Below are positions 55,776 through 64,000 of a stretch of DNA of 64,000 nt, piece by piece (the first letter of the stretch is position 1; the number at the start of each line of letters is the position of its first letter). Below the pieces are notes generated by a model. That model had not been told where the DNA came from. It saw only the letters and a program-made list of their open reading frames with translations, and did no database searches. Where the stretch lies: contig NZ_CP077290.1 of NCBI RefSeq assembly GCF_019047785.1, positions 3,782,001 to 3,846,000 of the forward strand. Direction: 5' to 3'. Both the position numbers and the translations under genes were made by a program. The stretch comes from Enterobacter cancerogenus (lineage in GTDB: Bacteria > Pseudomonadota > Gammaproteobacteria > Enterobacterales > Enterobacteriaceae).

Positions 55776-58700
55776 TCAGGTAATGATGTGTTGCTGGTTT
55801 ACCAACTCGTCGTAGGTGGTCTGAACGTTGTCCAGCGTAACGAGCGTGGTATTAGTGTAGGTGCCCCCTGCACCATCACGGTCGATGGAGATCACAGTAT
55901 TGCCATTACTATTAGTGACATGCAGGTAGTTACCCAGGGTAGAGGCACTGCCGTTCCAGCCCACCAGCAGATCGCCGATATCGATCTTGTCTCCCTGCGC
56001 CAGTGAGAAGTTGGTCCAGTGATCGCCCGCCGTGCTGTTGACGTTACCCGCCGTGGCGTTGCCCACCGTGTTGTTCAGCACCTGATAAATCAGCGTATCG
56101 CCGTAAGCCGTACCGGTGATGACGTCGTTATGCTCAGAGCTGATGAACTGCGGTGCCATGTTGATGGTCAGCGTGGCGCTGTCCGTCTTACCGGCCGCAT
56201 CGGTCAGGGTGTAGTTAAAGACCTCCTTCGAGGTGATGGTGGAGAGCGACACCCCGGCGTTGAGGGTGTAGGTGTAATGGCCGTCCGCCGCAATCGCCAG
56301 CGTGCCGTAGTGACCGACGACGTTGACGGTGGCGCTGCCGGTGTACGGATCCAGCGTGGTGGTTACGCCGTTGTAGCCCGTCACGCTCAGGCGGGTATCC
56401 ACTGAGTGCAGCTGATCCATTGCCCCGGCGGAATCCGTACCGTCAAAGATATTACCGTTGACGGTGTGCCCGCTGGTGGCGTCGAACTGGCTCAGGGAGT
56501 AGGTGGTCCCGGTGACGCTCGGGGTGATGGTGACGCCGCCCAGCCCAAGTGCTGGCATGCTCCCCGTATAGCTCAGGGTGTAGGTGCCCGCGTTAAGATC
56601 CAGACCGGTCACGGCGATATCCGCATTGCCTCCCAGCAGCAGCCCGCCGCCGAACGATCCGGTCCGCAGAGTGGTGCCCCCCTGGGAGATCGTCCAGTTC
56701 ACGGTCAGCCCGCCCAGCGTCAGCAGCGAGGCGACGTTGAAGTGCAGCACCACGTTATGCAGCGCGGTATTGGCATCGACCACGAAGGTCCCGCTGCCGC
56801 TGCCCGACGTTGGGGCCAGCAGGGCGGCGTTCCAGCTCGCCGTGCCCACCGTGGTGTCCGAGTAGGCCGAGGTATGGTGCACCGAGGTGACATCCAGAAC
56901 CTGGCTGACATCGTTCACCGCGTCCATCGCCCGGGCGGTTGGCGTGATGTTCAGCGACGCCGTATCCTTCGCGCCGCCAGGTGCGGTAATGGTGTAAACA
57001 AAGGTATCCGGGGTGTCGATATGGTCTGCACCGACGCCCGTTTTCAGGGTGTAGGTGTACTGCCCGGATGCGTTGATGGTCAGCGTGCCGTACTCCCCGA
57101 CAATGCTGGTTACGCCGCTGTTGTTCACCGCGACGCCGTTCACGTCAGACACGACGGTGCCGGATGGGGCAATGTCGTCTGCGAGCACGTTACCGGTGGT
57201 GCTGGTGCCCACGCTTGAGACGCTGTAGACGTGGTCTTCCAGCACGTTAAGCGTATAGCCCGTCAGCGCCGTGATCCCCGCGGCGGTATTCAGCAGGAAC
57301 AGATACTCTCCGGACGGCAGGTTCAGCGTCAGCTGGGACGAGGTTCCACCCAGCAGCGGCGCACGCAGCCAGCCCGGCTGAACGCGCATCTGCTCAAACG
57401 TCTGGGTCGCATCGTTGAACTTGTAGACATACAGGTCAAACACCGAGGCCAGCGCCACGCCGCCAACAGAGGCCTGGATGGTCATGGTACGGGTGGTGCC
57501 TTCCTCAACGCTGTAGATGATCGGATTGCTCAGGTCATCCAGCAGGTTCAGGCCGAGCGTATTGCCAAGATTAATCCCCACCACGGTAAAGCCGCCCTGC
57601 GACGAAGTACCGTTATTGATCTCATGCACGGTGGTGTCGTAGGTCAGCGACGCCGTGTTATCGACGGCCACAATGCTGTTCGCGGTGGTGCCTGCACCCA
57701 GGGACAGCACCAGATTCGCCGAGGCGCTGGCACCGTTATGGGTGATGGTGTAGGTGAAGTTCTCCGTCCGGCCAATCACCGAGGCGCTGGTATTGGTCAG
57801 GTTGTAGGTGTAGGTCCCGTCAAGGTTGATGGTTAACGTACCGTAGAGGCCCTGAATGACGGTGCCGTTCGCCGTGACGTTGACCGTGTCGCCCTGAGAG
57901 TTAGTGACCGCGCTGACCGTGGTTCCCGCCGGGGCGTTATCGCTGCCGGCTGTAGGATCCGTATCGAGAATCACGTTCCCGCCGAGGCTGGTTTCCCCGG
58001 TCACGGTGCCTGCGCTGGTCTCTTTCACCGCCACATCAATACTGGTGTAGGAGCCGGTCGCCAGCAGGTTGGTGTTGTAGCTCAGCACGCGATACTGACC
58101 GTTGGCAAGCCCGGCCAGGTTCAGGGAGACGCCGGTTGCGCCTAGTGTCAGCAGGTCTGCGAACTGCGGCTGTCCGGTATCCACCACCGTGGTCCAGGTA
58201 TTATTCACGCTATCGAAACGCTGCACCACCAGCTCAAGGGTGTTGAGCAGTGACAGCACCGCGCCGGTGGCGTTGGCATTGACGGAGATATCCGCGCTGC
58301 CGCCGCTTCCCACCGTAAAGCCAACCTGCGCAGTGTCATTGCCGAGCAGCGTCAGCGCGTTGCCCAGTGCGCCCACCAGCAGGAAGCCATAGTCGTTGTA
58401 CTGCGCGTTCGTCACCGTGGCCGTGGTGCTCAACTCCAGCTCTTCGACGTTAGTGCTGGCCGACAGCGGTACGACCGGCGCAAGCGCTGAACCGATCGGG
58501 GAGACGTTGCCCGCGGCATCGGTGGCGGTAATTTGCAGCGTCTGGCCTTCCGTCTGCTTATTCAGGAAGGTATAGGTAAAGTTCCCGTTGCTGTCGGCAG
58601 TAGTCGTGACCGTCGAATTATCCGCCAGACGAATGGTCACGGTGCTGCCCGCTTCGGCGTTGCCGGTCAACACGCTGCCGTCCGTATTAAAGGTGCCGGT

Positions 58701-61700
58701 AGGCTGAGTCGGCGCGGTAACGTCGACAATCACCGTTGTGGCGCCAGATATCGGACCGGTGCCCGTCGCGTTGGATGCCGAGGCGGTAAAGGCGTGGGAG
58801 CCTTCGCTCAGCGCCGGGGTGGTGAACGTCCAGTTCCCGGCACCGTCGGCAACCACGGTCCCCATCGCCACGCCGTTGTTATACAGGGTGACGGTAGCGT
58901 TAGGCTGCGCCGTCCCGCTCAGGGTCGGGGTGGTGTCATCGGTGGTTTTGCCGTTGGTCAGATTGCCGGTCACGGTACCGACGTTATCGTTAATGGTCGC
59001 GATCACCGGCGCGTTCGGCAGGGTGGTGAACGGCGCCGTAACCGAGACGTTGGCACCGGCGTTACCCGCTTTATCGGTGGCAAACGCCAGCAGCGTTTCG
59101 CCCCCGGTCTGTGCCGGAGCAATGGTCACGTTAAAGTTGCCGCTGCCATCCGCCGTCGCCGTACCCAGTACCGTCCCGGTGCTGGTGGTGATGGTGACGG
59201 TGCTGCCCGCTTCGGCGGTGCCCGTTACGTGTGTACCGTTAGTAATAACAGCCAGTCCGACAGGCAGTGCTGGCGGTGTCACATCAACGGTGATCGAGGT
59301 GACAGGTGATGCCGCGCTGGTATTGCCTGCGGCATCGGTCGCCGTGGCGGTAAAGTTGTGCTGGCCTTCGGTCAGCGTGGTGCTGGTCTGCGGCAGCGTC
59401 CAGTTGCCGTTGGCATCGGCGGTGACGGTGCCAACCAGCGTGGTGCCATCGTAGATCCGCACCGTTGCGTTGGCTTCAGCGGTGCCGTTGAGCGTCGGAC
59501 GGGTGTCGTTGGTCGGGTTACCGCCGGTAATGGCCCCGGTTACGGTGCCAACATCGTCCACGATGGAACTGATGACCGGCGCGGCTGGCGCGGAGGCATC
59601 CACGACGATAACAAAGCCGGTGGTTGGCGCACTGACATTACCCGCTGCGTCGGTCGCGGTGACGGTCAGGGTGTGAGAGCCGTCCCCCAGCGCGGTGGTC
59701 GGGGTAAAGCTCCAGTTTCCGCCGGTGGCGACCACGCTGCCCAGCAGGGTGGTTCCATCGTAGATGTTCACCGTTGCGCCGGCCTCTGCGGTGCCGTTGA
59801 GGGTCGGCAGGGCATCGTTGGTCACCTGGCCGTTGGTCAGGTTAACCGTCGCGCCCACGTCGTCCACCACCGAGGTGACAACAGGCACGGCTGGCGGGGT
59901 AGTGTCGATGTTAATGACAAAGTCCCCCGACGGCGTGCTGACGTTGCCCGCCGCATCGGTCGCTGTTGCGGTAATGGTATGCGGGCCGGTGGTCAGCGCC
60001 GTCGTGAGCTGAATCGTCCAGGAGCCGTCCGCCCCGGCGGTGGTCTGGCCGATCTGTATGCCGTTCTCAAACAGATGCACCACGGCGTTGGCTTCGCTGG
60101 TTCCGTTGAGCACCGGCAGCGTGTCGTCGGTGACTTGTCCGCTGCCGAAGGTGCCGGTCAGGGTGCCGACATCGTCAACGCCCTGGCTGATAATCGGTGC
60201 GACAGGCGCAACGGTATCCACTACCACCGTGAATCCGGTCGACGGCTGGCTGAGGTTGCCCGCGGCATCGGTTGCCGTCAGCGTCAGCGTGTGGCTGCCG
60301 TTGGCCAGCGTGGGTGAAAAGGTCCAGTTACCGGTCTCATCCGCGCGGGTCTGGGCGATCTCCACGCCGTTATCGTAGATGCGAATAACCGCGTTGGCTT
60401 CCGCAGTTCCGGCGAGCGTCGGCTGAGGATCGTTGGTTGCCTGGCCGTTGGTCAGGGTACCGGTCGACGGCAGCTGATCGTCGGTGACGGTGTTGAGCAC
60501 CGGCGCGTTAGGGACCAGGGTATCGACCGTCAGGTTAAACAGGGTGGTGCCGGTGCTGGTATTGCCCGCCGGATCGGTCGCCGTCAGGCCCAGAACGTGC
60601 GGCCCTTCGCCAAGCGGCGTGGTGGGGGTAAAGGTCCACGTGCCGGAGGCGTTCACCACGGCGGTACCAATCTCGACGTTGTTATCAAAGATATGGATGG
60701 TGGAACCAATTTCCCCGGTGCCGTTCAGGGTCGGTTGGGTGTCGTTGGTGGTAGAGCCGGTGACTAACGCACCGGTGCCCGGGCCAATATCATCCAGCAC
60801 GCTGGTAAGGGTTGGCGCAACCGGCGGCGCGGTATCCACCGTCAGAACAAAGGCCGGTGTATTTGCCGAAACGTTGCCTGCGGCATCGCTGGCGTTGATG
60901 CGAATGCTGTGCGGCCCCTCCGGCAGGGCGGTGTCTGGCGTCCATGTCCAGGTGCCGTCGCTGCCCACCTGCACGGTGGCGATTTCCGTGCCGTTATCGA
61001 GAATATGGATCGTGTCCCCGTTATTTCCCGTGCCGGTCAGGGTTGGGGTGCTGTCGTTCGTGACCTGGCCTGACGTCAGCGCGCCATTCACGCCGCCGGG
61101 AACGTTATCCGTGACGGCGGTCAGCACAGGCGTATCGGGCACTACGGTGTCGACGATAACGGTGTACTGATTCGATGATGAGCTGACGTTGCCCAGTGGG
61201 TCGGTGGCCGTGACGTTAAAGGTGTGGGTTCCGTCCGTCAGCGGTGACGTTGGCGTAAAGCTCCATGCGCCGCTGGCGTTGGCCAGTACGGTGCCAATCT
61301 GCGTGCCGCCTTCGAAAATGGCAATGGTGCTGTTCGCTTCGGCGGTTCCCGAGAGCAACGGCGTGGCATCGTTCGTCGTGCCGCCGCTCGGCACGTTGAC
61401 GACCGTCCCGACGTTATCCTCCGCGCCCGTAATGACCGGCGTCGTCGACACGGTATCGACAATAACCACAAACGGAGCGGAGTCTGGCCCCTGATTACCC
61501 GCCGGATCCGTGGCGCGCACGGTGAGAGAGTGGGTGTCGTTGCTGAGCGCAGACGGTGGCGTAAAGCTCCACGCGCCGGTTGCGCCCACCACGACGGTGC
61601 CAAGCAGGTTGCCGTTATCGTAAACCGAAAGGGTGTCGCCAGGCGTCGCGGTACCGCTGAGGGTTGGACGATCGTCGTTGGTGGCCTGGCCGGTGGTGAG

Positions 61701-64000
61701 TGGCCCGGTTCCCGGCCCCACATCATCCGTTACGGCACCGATGGTCGGTGCCGCAGGCGCGGTGGTATCGATGGTGACCGTCGCAGCCGGAGAGAGGCCG
61801 CTGGTTTGCCCGTCCACCGTCGCGGTGACCTCGAAGCGGTGTAATCCTTCCGTCAGTCCCGTGGTCGGGGTGTAGCTCCACGCGCCGGTCGTGGCGTCTG
61901 CGACCACGGTGTCCAGTAACACACCATCGAGATAAAGGGTGACGGTACTCCCGGCGACGGCGGTGCCGTTCAGGGTTGGCGTGGTGTCATCCGAGCTTCT
62001 GCCTTTCACATCGCCCGTGACCGGGCCTTCATTGTCTATCAGGGTGGCGATCACCGGGACAGCCGGCAGGTCCGGCACGTCGACGACGGTGAACGGCGTT
62101 TCAGCGCTTACGTTACCGGCGAGGTCGGTGGCCGTGACCTCCAGCGTGGTTGGGTTGGTTTGCGCAGGCGTCAGGGCGATAGAGAAGGTCCCGTCTTGCC
62201 CCACAACCCCGGTGCCGATAACGGTGGTGCCATCGCGGACAGTGATGGTTGAACCGGCATCACCCGTACCGGTAAGCGGCGTGCCTTGCTCCGTCAGCGC
62301 CAGGTCGGCAGGCGCGCTCGGCGGCAGATTGTCCACGTTGAGGGTAACGGTGGTCGATCCCGATAGGTTGCCTGCCGCATCGGTGGAGGTGACCACGAGA
62401 GTGTGAGAGGTGTTATCCGCCAGCGCAGGGTCGGGTGACCATGTCCAGGTGCCGTCCGGCTGAACCACGGCGGTGATGGTCGATGGCGTATTGTCGATGC
62501 TGACCGTGATGGTCGCACCCGGTTCACCGGTCCCGCTCAGCGTCGGTGTCGTATCCTGAGTGTAGTGAACGCCGCCGACCAGATTACTGTCGGAAACGCT
62601 ATCCACCAGCGGTGTCGTTGGCGCAACGGTATCGATCGTCACGCTGTAGACCGGGCTGGTGCCGCTGACGTTGCCCGCCGCATCAATCGATGAAGCGGTG
62701 AGGTTCAGCGTGCCGTTTGGCAATGCGGTGTCTGGCGTGTATGTCCAGACGCCAGCGTTAACGACCACGCGCGCGATTTCGATGCCGTTATTGTAAATAA
62801 TCACCTGATCGCCGGTGGTGCCCGTCCCGGAGAGGGTTGGGGTGGCATCATCGGTTGCTCCCCCGGTAGCAACGCCTGCGACATCGGTAATGACCGGCGT
62901 GACGGGTGGCGTGGTATCCACGGTAAAGGTGATATCCGAAGACGGAACAGAGACGTTACCGGCTTCATCGGTGGCGGTGGTGGTGATCGCATGCTGCGCA
63001 TTGCCCAGCGGCGTGTCAGGACGCCACGTCCAGTTGCCGTCCGCCCCGACGGTGACCACCCCAATCTGCTGGGTTGCACCGCCGTTCACGCTGTCGAAGA
63101 TGGTGATGACATCGTTTGGCGTGCCGGTTCCGCTCAGGACCGGACGCGGATCGTTGATGCTGTCCCCTGCGGTGACTGGCCCCGTCACCTCGTTGACGTT
63201 ATCAACGACGGTTGGCGGAGTTGGTGCATCCGGTGCTTCGGTGTCAATGGTTATCGAAACCGGTTGTGACGGCGCGCTTTCGTTACCGGCCCCGTCCTTC
63301 GCGGTGACGGTCAGCGTCAGGTTATATGTGCCATCGTCTAACCCACCCGGCGGGGTCCAGGTCCAGACGCCGCCCGGCGGGATCACCACGGTGCCGAGAG
63401 CTTCGTTCCCGTTATAAATGGTGATGGTATCGCCTTCGGTGCCGGTACCAGACAGCACCGGGTTGGTATCACGGGTAATATCGCCTGAACCGAGCGTAAC
63501 CTCTGAACCGTCCGGATTCACCGTGACGGCAGGGGCGTCCGGCGTATCCGGGGCCAGCGTATCCACCCGGATAACGATTGGATCCGAGGTGGTCGTTGTC
63601 CCCGCGCTGTTGGTGGCGACGACGGTCAGCGAATGTGTGCCGTCGGGCAGGGGAGAGGATGGTGTGAAGGTCCACTGGCCAGTGCCGTTCACTGTTGCAG
63701 TACCGATAGGGTTCGCCCCGTCGAAGACGGTAATGGTGGTGCCCGGATCGGTGGTCCCCTGCAGCAGAGGCGAAGAATCGTCAGTGACTGCGCCGTCAGT
63801 CAGGCCGCCAGTCACTGGCCCAACGTCGTCGGTAATCGACTCGATCACCGGTACCGACGGTGCGTCGGTGAAAATGTTCAGGTTAAAGCCTGGGGAGGCC
63901 GGGCTTTGGTTCCCGGCAGCATCGGTGGCAACCGTTGTCAGGACATAATTGCCATCAGGAATGTCGGCAGGCGGCGTAAAGACCCATGCGCCGTTCTGCC
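55776..64000 (-). CDS. bapA: Giant biofilm adhesin BapA, Ig-repeat and C-terminal part (5' end outside window)
   Basis: At least 2,741 codons, open to the right edge. In order from the visible N-side: about 18 full Ig-like repeats of 80-105 residues, with pattern TND-PTL-GTAEA-TV-IYDNG-GTW-FTP-HTLTVTATDAAGN and linker VDTxAPxxP. Three of them are a shorter type. Then follow three cadherin/VCBS-like blocks (GTLTINLDGTYTYNL, GTLTINASGQYTYTL, GTLAIAADGHYTYTL). Last is the C-terminal secretion domain of the VCA0849 type (DVITGTAYGDTLIY, HWTNFSLAQGDKIDI). Exported by bapBCD; mediates cell-cell adhesion in Salmonella. Confidence 0.95.
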   Translation of the reverse strand, partial: QNGAWVFTPPADIPDGNYVLTTVATDAAGNQSPASPGFNLNIFTDAPSVPVIESITDDVGPVTGGLTDGAVTDDSSPLLQGTTDPGTTITVFDGANPIGTATVNGTGQWTFTPSSPLPDGTHSLTVVATNSAGTTTTSDPIVIRVDTLAPDTPDAPAVTVNPDGSEVTLGSGDITRDTNPVLSGTGTEGDTITIYNGNEALGTVVIPPGGVWTWTPPGGLDDGTYNLTLTVTAKDGAGNESAPSQPVSITIDTEAPDAPTPPTVVDNVNEVTGPVTAGDSINDPRPVLSGTGTPNDVITIFDSVNGGATQQIGVVTVGADGNWTWRPDTPLGNAQHAITTTATDEAGNVSVPSSDITFTVDTTPPVTPVITDVAGVATGGATDDATPTLSGTGTTGDQVIIYNNGIEIARVVVNAGVWTYTPDTALPNGTLNLTASSIDAAGNVSGTSPVYSVTIDTVAPTTPLVDSVSDSNLVGGVHYTQDTTPTLSGTGEPGATITVSIDNTPSTITAVVQPDGTWTWSPDPALADNTSHTLVVTSTDAAGNLSGSTTVTLNVDNLPPSAPADLALTEQGTPLTGTGDAGSTITVRDGTTVIGTGVVGQDGTFSIALTPAQTNPTTLEVTATDLAGNVSAETPFTVVDVPDLPAVPVIATLIDNEGPVTGDVKGRSSDDTTPTLNGTAVAGSTVTLYLDGVLLDTVVADATTGAWSYTPTTGLTEGLHRFEVTATVDGQTSGLSPAATVTIDTTAPAAPTIGAVTDDVGPGTGPLTTGQATNDDRPTLSGTATPGDTLSVYDNGNLLGTVVVGATGAWSFTPPSALSNDTHSLTVRATDPAGNQGPDSAPFVVIVDTVSTTPVITGAEDNVGTVVNVPSGGTTNDATPLLSGTAEANSTIAIFEGGTQIGTVLANASGAWSFTPTSPLTDGTHTFNVTATDPLGNVSSSSNQYTVIVDTVVPDTPVLTAVTDNVPGGVNGALTSGQVTNDSTPTLTGTGNNGDTIHILDNGTEIATVQVGSDGTWTWTPDTALPEGPHSIRINASDAAGNVSANTPAFVLTVDTAPPVAPTLTSVLDDIGPGTGALVTGSTTNDTQPTLNGTGEIGSTIHIFDNNVEIGTAVVNASGTWTFTPTTPLGEGPHVLGLTATDPAGNTSTGTTLFNLTVDTLVPNAPVLNTVTDDQLPSTGTLTNGQATNDPQPTLAGTAEANAVIRIYDNGVEIAQTRADETGNWTFSPTLANGSHTLTLTATDAAGNLSQPSTGFTVVVDTVAPVAPIISQGVDDVGTLTGTFGSGQVTDDTLPVLNGTSEANAVVHLFENGIQIGQTTAGADGSWTIQLTTALTTGPHTITATATDAAGNVSTPSGDFVINIDTTPPAVPVVTSVVDDVGATVNLTNGQVTNDALPTLNGTAEAGATVNIYDGTTLLGSVVATGGNWSFTPTTALGDGSHTLTVTATDAAGNVSAPTTGFVIVVDASAPAAPVISSIVDDVGTVTGAITGGNPTNDTRPTLNGTAEANATVRIYDGTTLVGTVTADANGNWTLPQTSTTLTEGQHNFTATATDAAGNTSAASPVTSITVDVTPPALPVGLAVITNGTHVTGTAEAGSTVTITTSTGTVLGTATADGSGNFNVTIAPAQTGGETLLAFATDKAGNAGANVSVTAPFTTLPNAPVIATINDNVGTVTGNLTNGKTTDDTTPTLSGTAQPNATVTLYNNGVAMGTVVADGAGNWTFTTPALSEGSHAFTASASNATGTGPISGATTVIVDVTAPTQPTGTFNTDGSVLTGNAEAGSTVTIRLADNSTVTTTADSNGNFTYTFLNKQTEGQTLQITATDAAGNVSPIGSALAPVVPLSASTNVEELELSTTATVTNAQYNDYGFLLVGALGNALTLLGNDTAQVGFTVGSGGSADISVNANATGAVLSLLNTLELVVQRFDSVNNTWTTVVDTGQPQFADLLTLGATGVSLNLAGLANGQYRVLSYNTNLLATGSYTSIDVAVKETSAGTVTGETSLGGNVILDTDPTAGSDNAPAGTTVSAVTNSQGDTVNVTANGTVIQGLYGTLTINLDGTYTYNLTNTSASVIGRTENFTYTITHNGASASANLVLSLGAGTTANSIVAVDNTASLTYDTTVHEINNGTSSQGGFTVVGINLGNTLGLNLLDDLSNPIIYSVEEGTTRTMTIQASVGGVALASVFDLYVYKFNDATQTFEQMRVQPGWLRAPLLGGTSSQLTLNLPSGEYLFLLNTAAGITALTGYTLNVLEDHVYSVSSVGTSTTGNVLADDIAPSGTVVSDVNGVAVNNSGVTSIVGEYGTLTINASGQYTYTLKTGVGADHIDTPDTFVYTITAPGGAKDTASLNITPTARAMDAVNDVSQVLDVTSVHHTSAYSDTTVGTASWNAALLAPTSGSGSGTFVVDANTALHNVVLHFNVASLLTLGGLTVNWTISQGGTTLRTGSFGGGLLLGGNADIAVTGLDLNAGTYTLSYTGSMPALGLGGVTITPSVTGTTYSLSQFDATSGHTVNGNIFDGTDSAGAMDQLHSVDTRLSVTGYNGVTTTLDPYTGSATVNVVGHYGTLAIAADGHYTYTLNAGVSLSTITSKEVFNYTLTDAAGKTDSATLTINMAPQFISSEHNDVITGTAYGDTLIYQVLNNTVGNATAGNVNSTAGDHWTNFSLAQGDKIDIGDLLVGWNGSASTLGNYLHVTNSNGNTVISIDRDGAGGTYTNTTLVTLDNVQTTYDELVNQQHIIT

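Noticed and set aside
56019..63948. Many plus-strand ORFs opposite bapA
   Set aside because: They arise from the repeated Thr/Gly/Val codons of the Ig repeats and are repetitive in step with them.

Overview
The window is chromosomal DNA from a member of the Enterobacteriaceae, most likely the Enterobacter group. The gene order norV/norR/gutQ/mltB, pncC-recA-recX-alaS-csrA-tRNA(Ser)-4x tRNA(Arg)-yqaB-yqaA-gshA-micA-luxS, emrB-emrA-mprA, ygaY-proXWV-nrdFEIH-ygaM-ygaC-alaE-stpA-ygaP-ygaV-yqaE follows the E. coli/Salmonella core, and the proteins are close to the E. coli ones. The genus is inferred from overall look and accessory content and was not tested.

Layout. 1-5202: nitric oxide detoxification (norV partial, norR with three operators), gutQ without the sorbitol operon, and mltB. 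5319-7862: an inserted zinc-type ABC transporter operon preceded by a strong Zur-box candidate and a 35-residue membrane mini-protein. 7993-17870: core genes for NMN recycling, recombination/SOS, alanyl-tRNA synthetase, CsrA, a five-tRNA operon ending in an RtT-like repeat, glutathione synthesis, MicA sRNA and LuxS. 17924-20334: an inserted AraC-type regulator and a long (fungal-type) 2-isopropylmalate synthase. 20533-36856: emrAB/mprA drug efflux, proVWX osmoprotectant import, nrdHIEF class Ib ribonucleotide reductase, and small stress genes with stpA and ygaVP.

36853-45786 is a yah-type catabolic island: YahB regulator, YahD ankyrin protein, YahF (FdrA family), YahG (DUF1116), an NCS2 permease, YahI carbamate kinase and YahJ amidohydrolase. 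I read it as an uptake, ring-opening, carbamoyl-transfer and ATP-forming pathway for an unknown ureide-like compound. It lacks the DUF2877 subunit found in related clusters. 45918-50868 holds smaller accessory units (atypical SDR/LysR pair, ydeI, an unknown membrane protein with DUF421 and ydeJ, an aminotransferase). 50923-64000 is a bapABCD (SPI-9-like) type I secretion locus whose giant Ig-repeat adhesin runs off the end of the window.

A short GC-rich palindrome (CCCTCTCCC/GGGAGAGGG) recurs in at least seven intergenic sites, with REP-like elements at two others. Three convergent gene pairs overlap at their stop codons. The best candidates for new biology are the two-subunit yah carbamoyltransferase-like cluster and the Zur-box/mini-protein/ABC operon.
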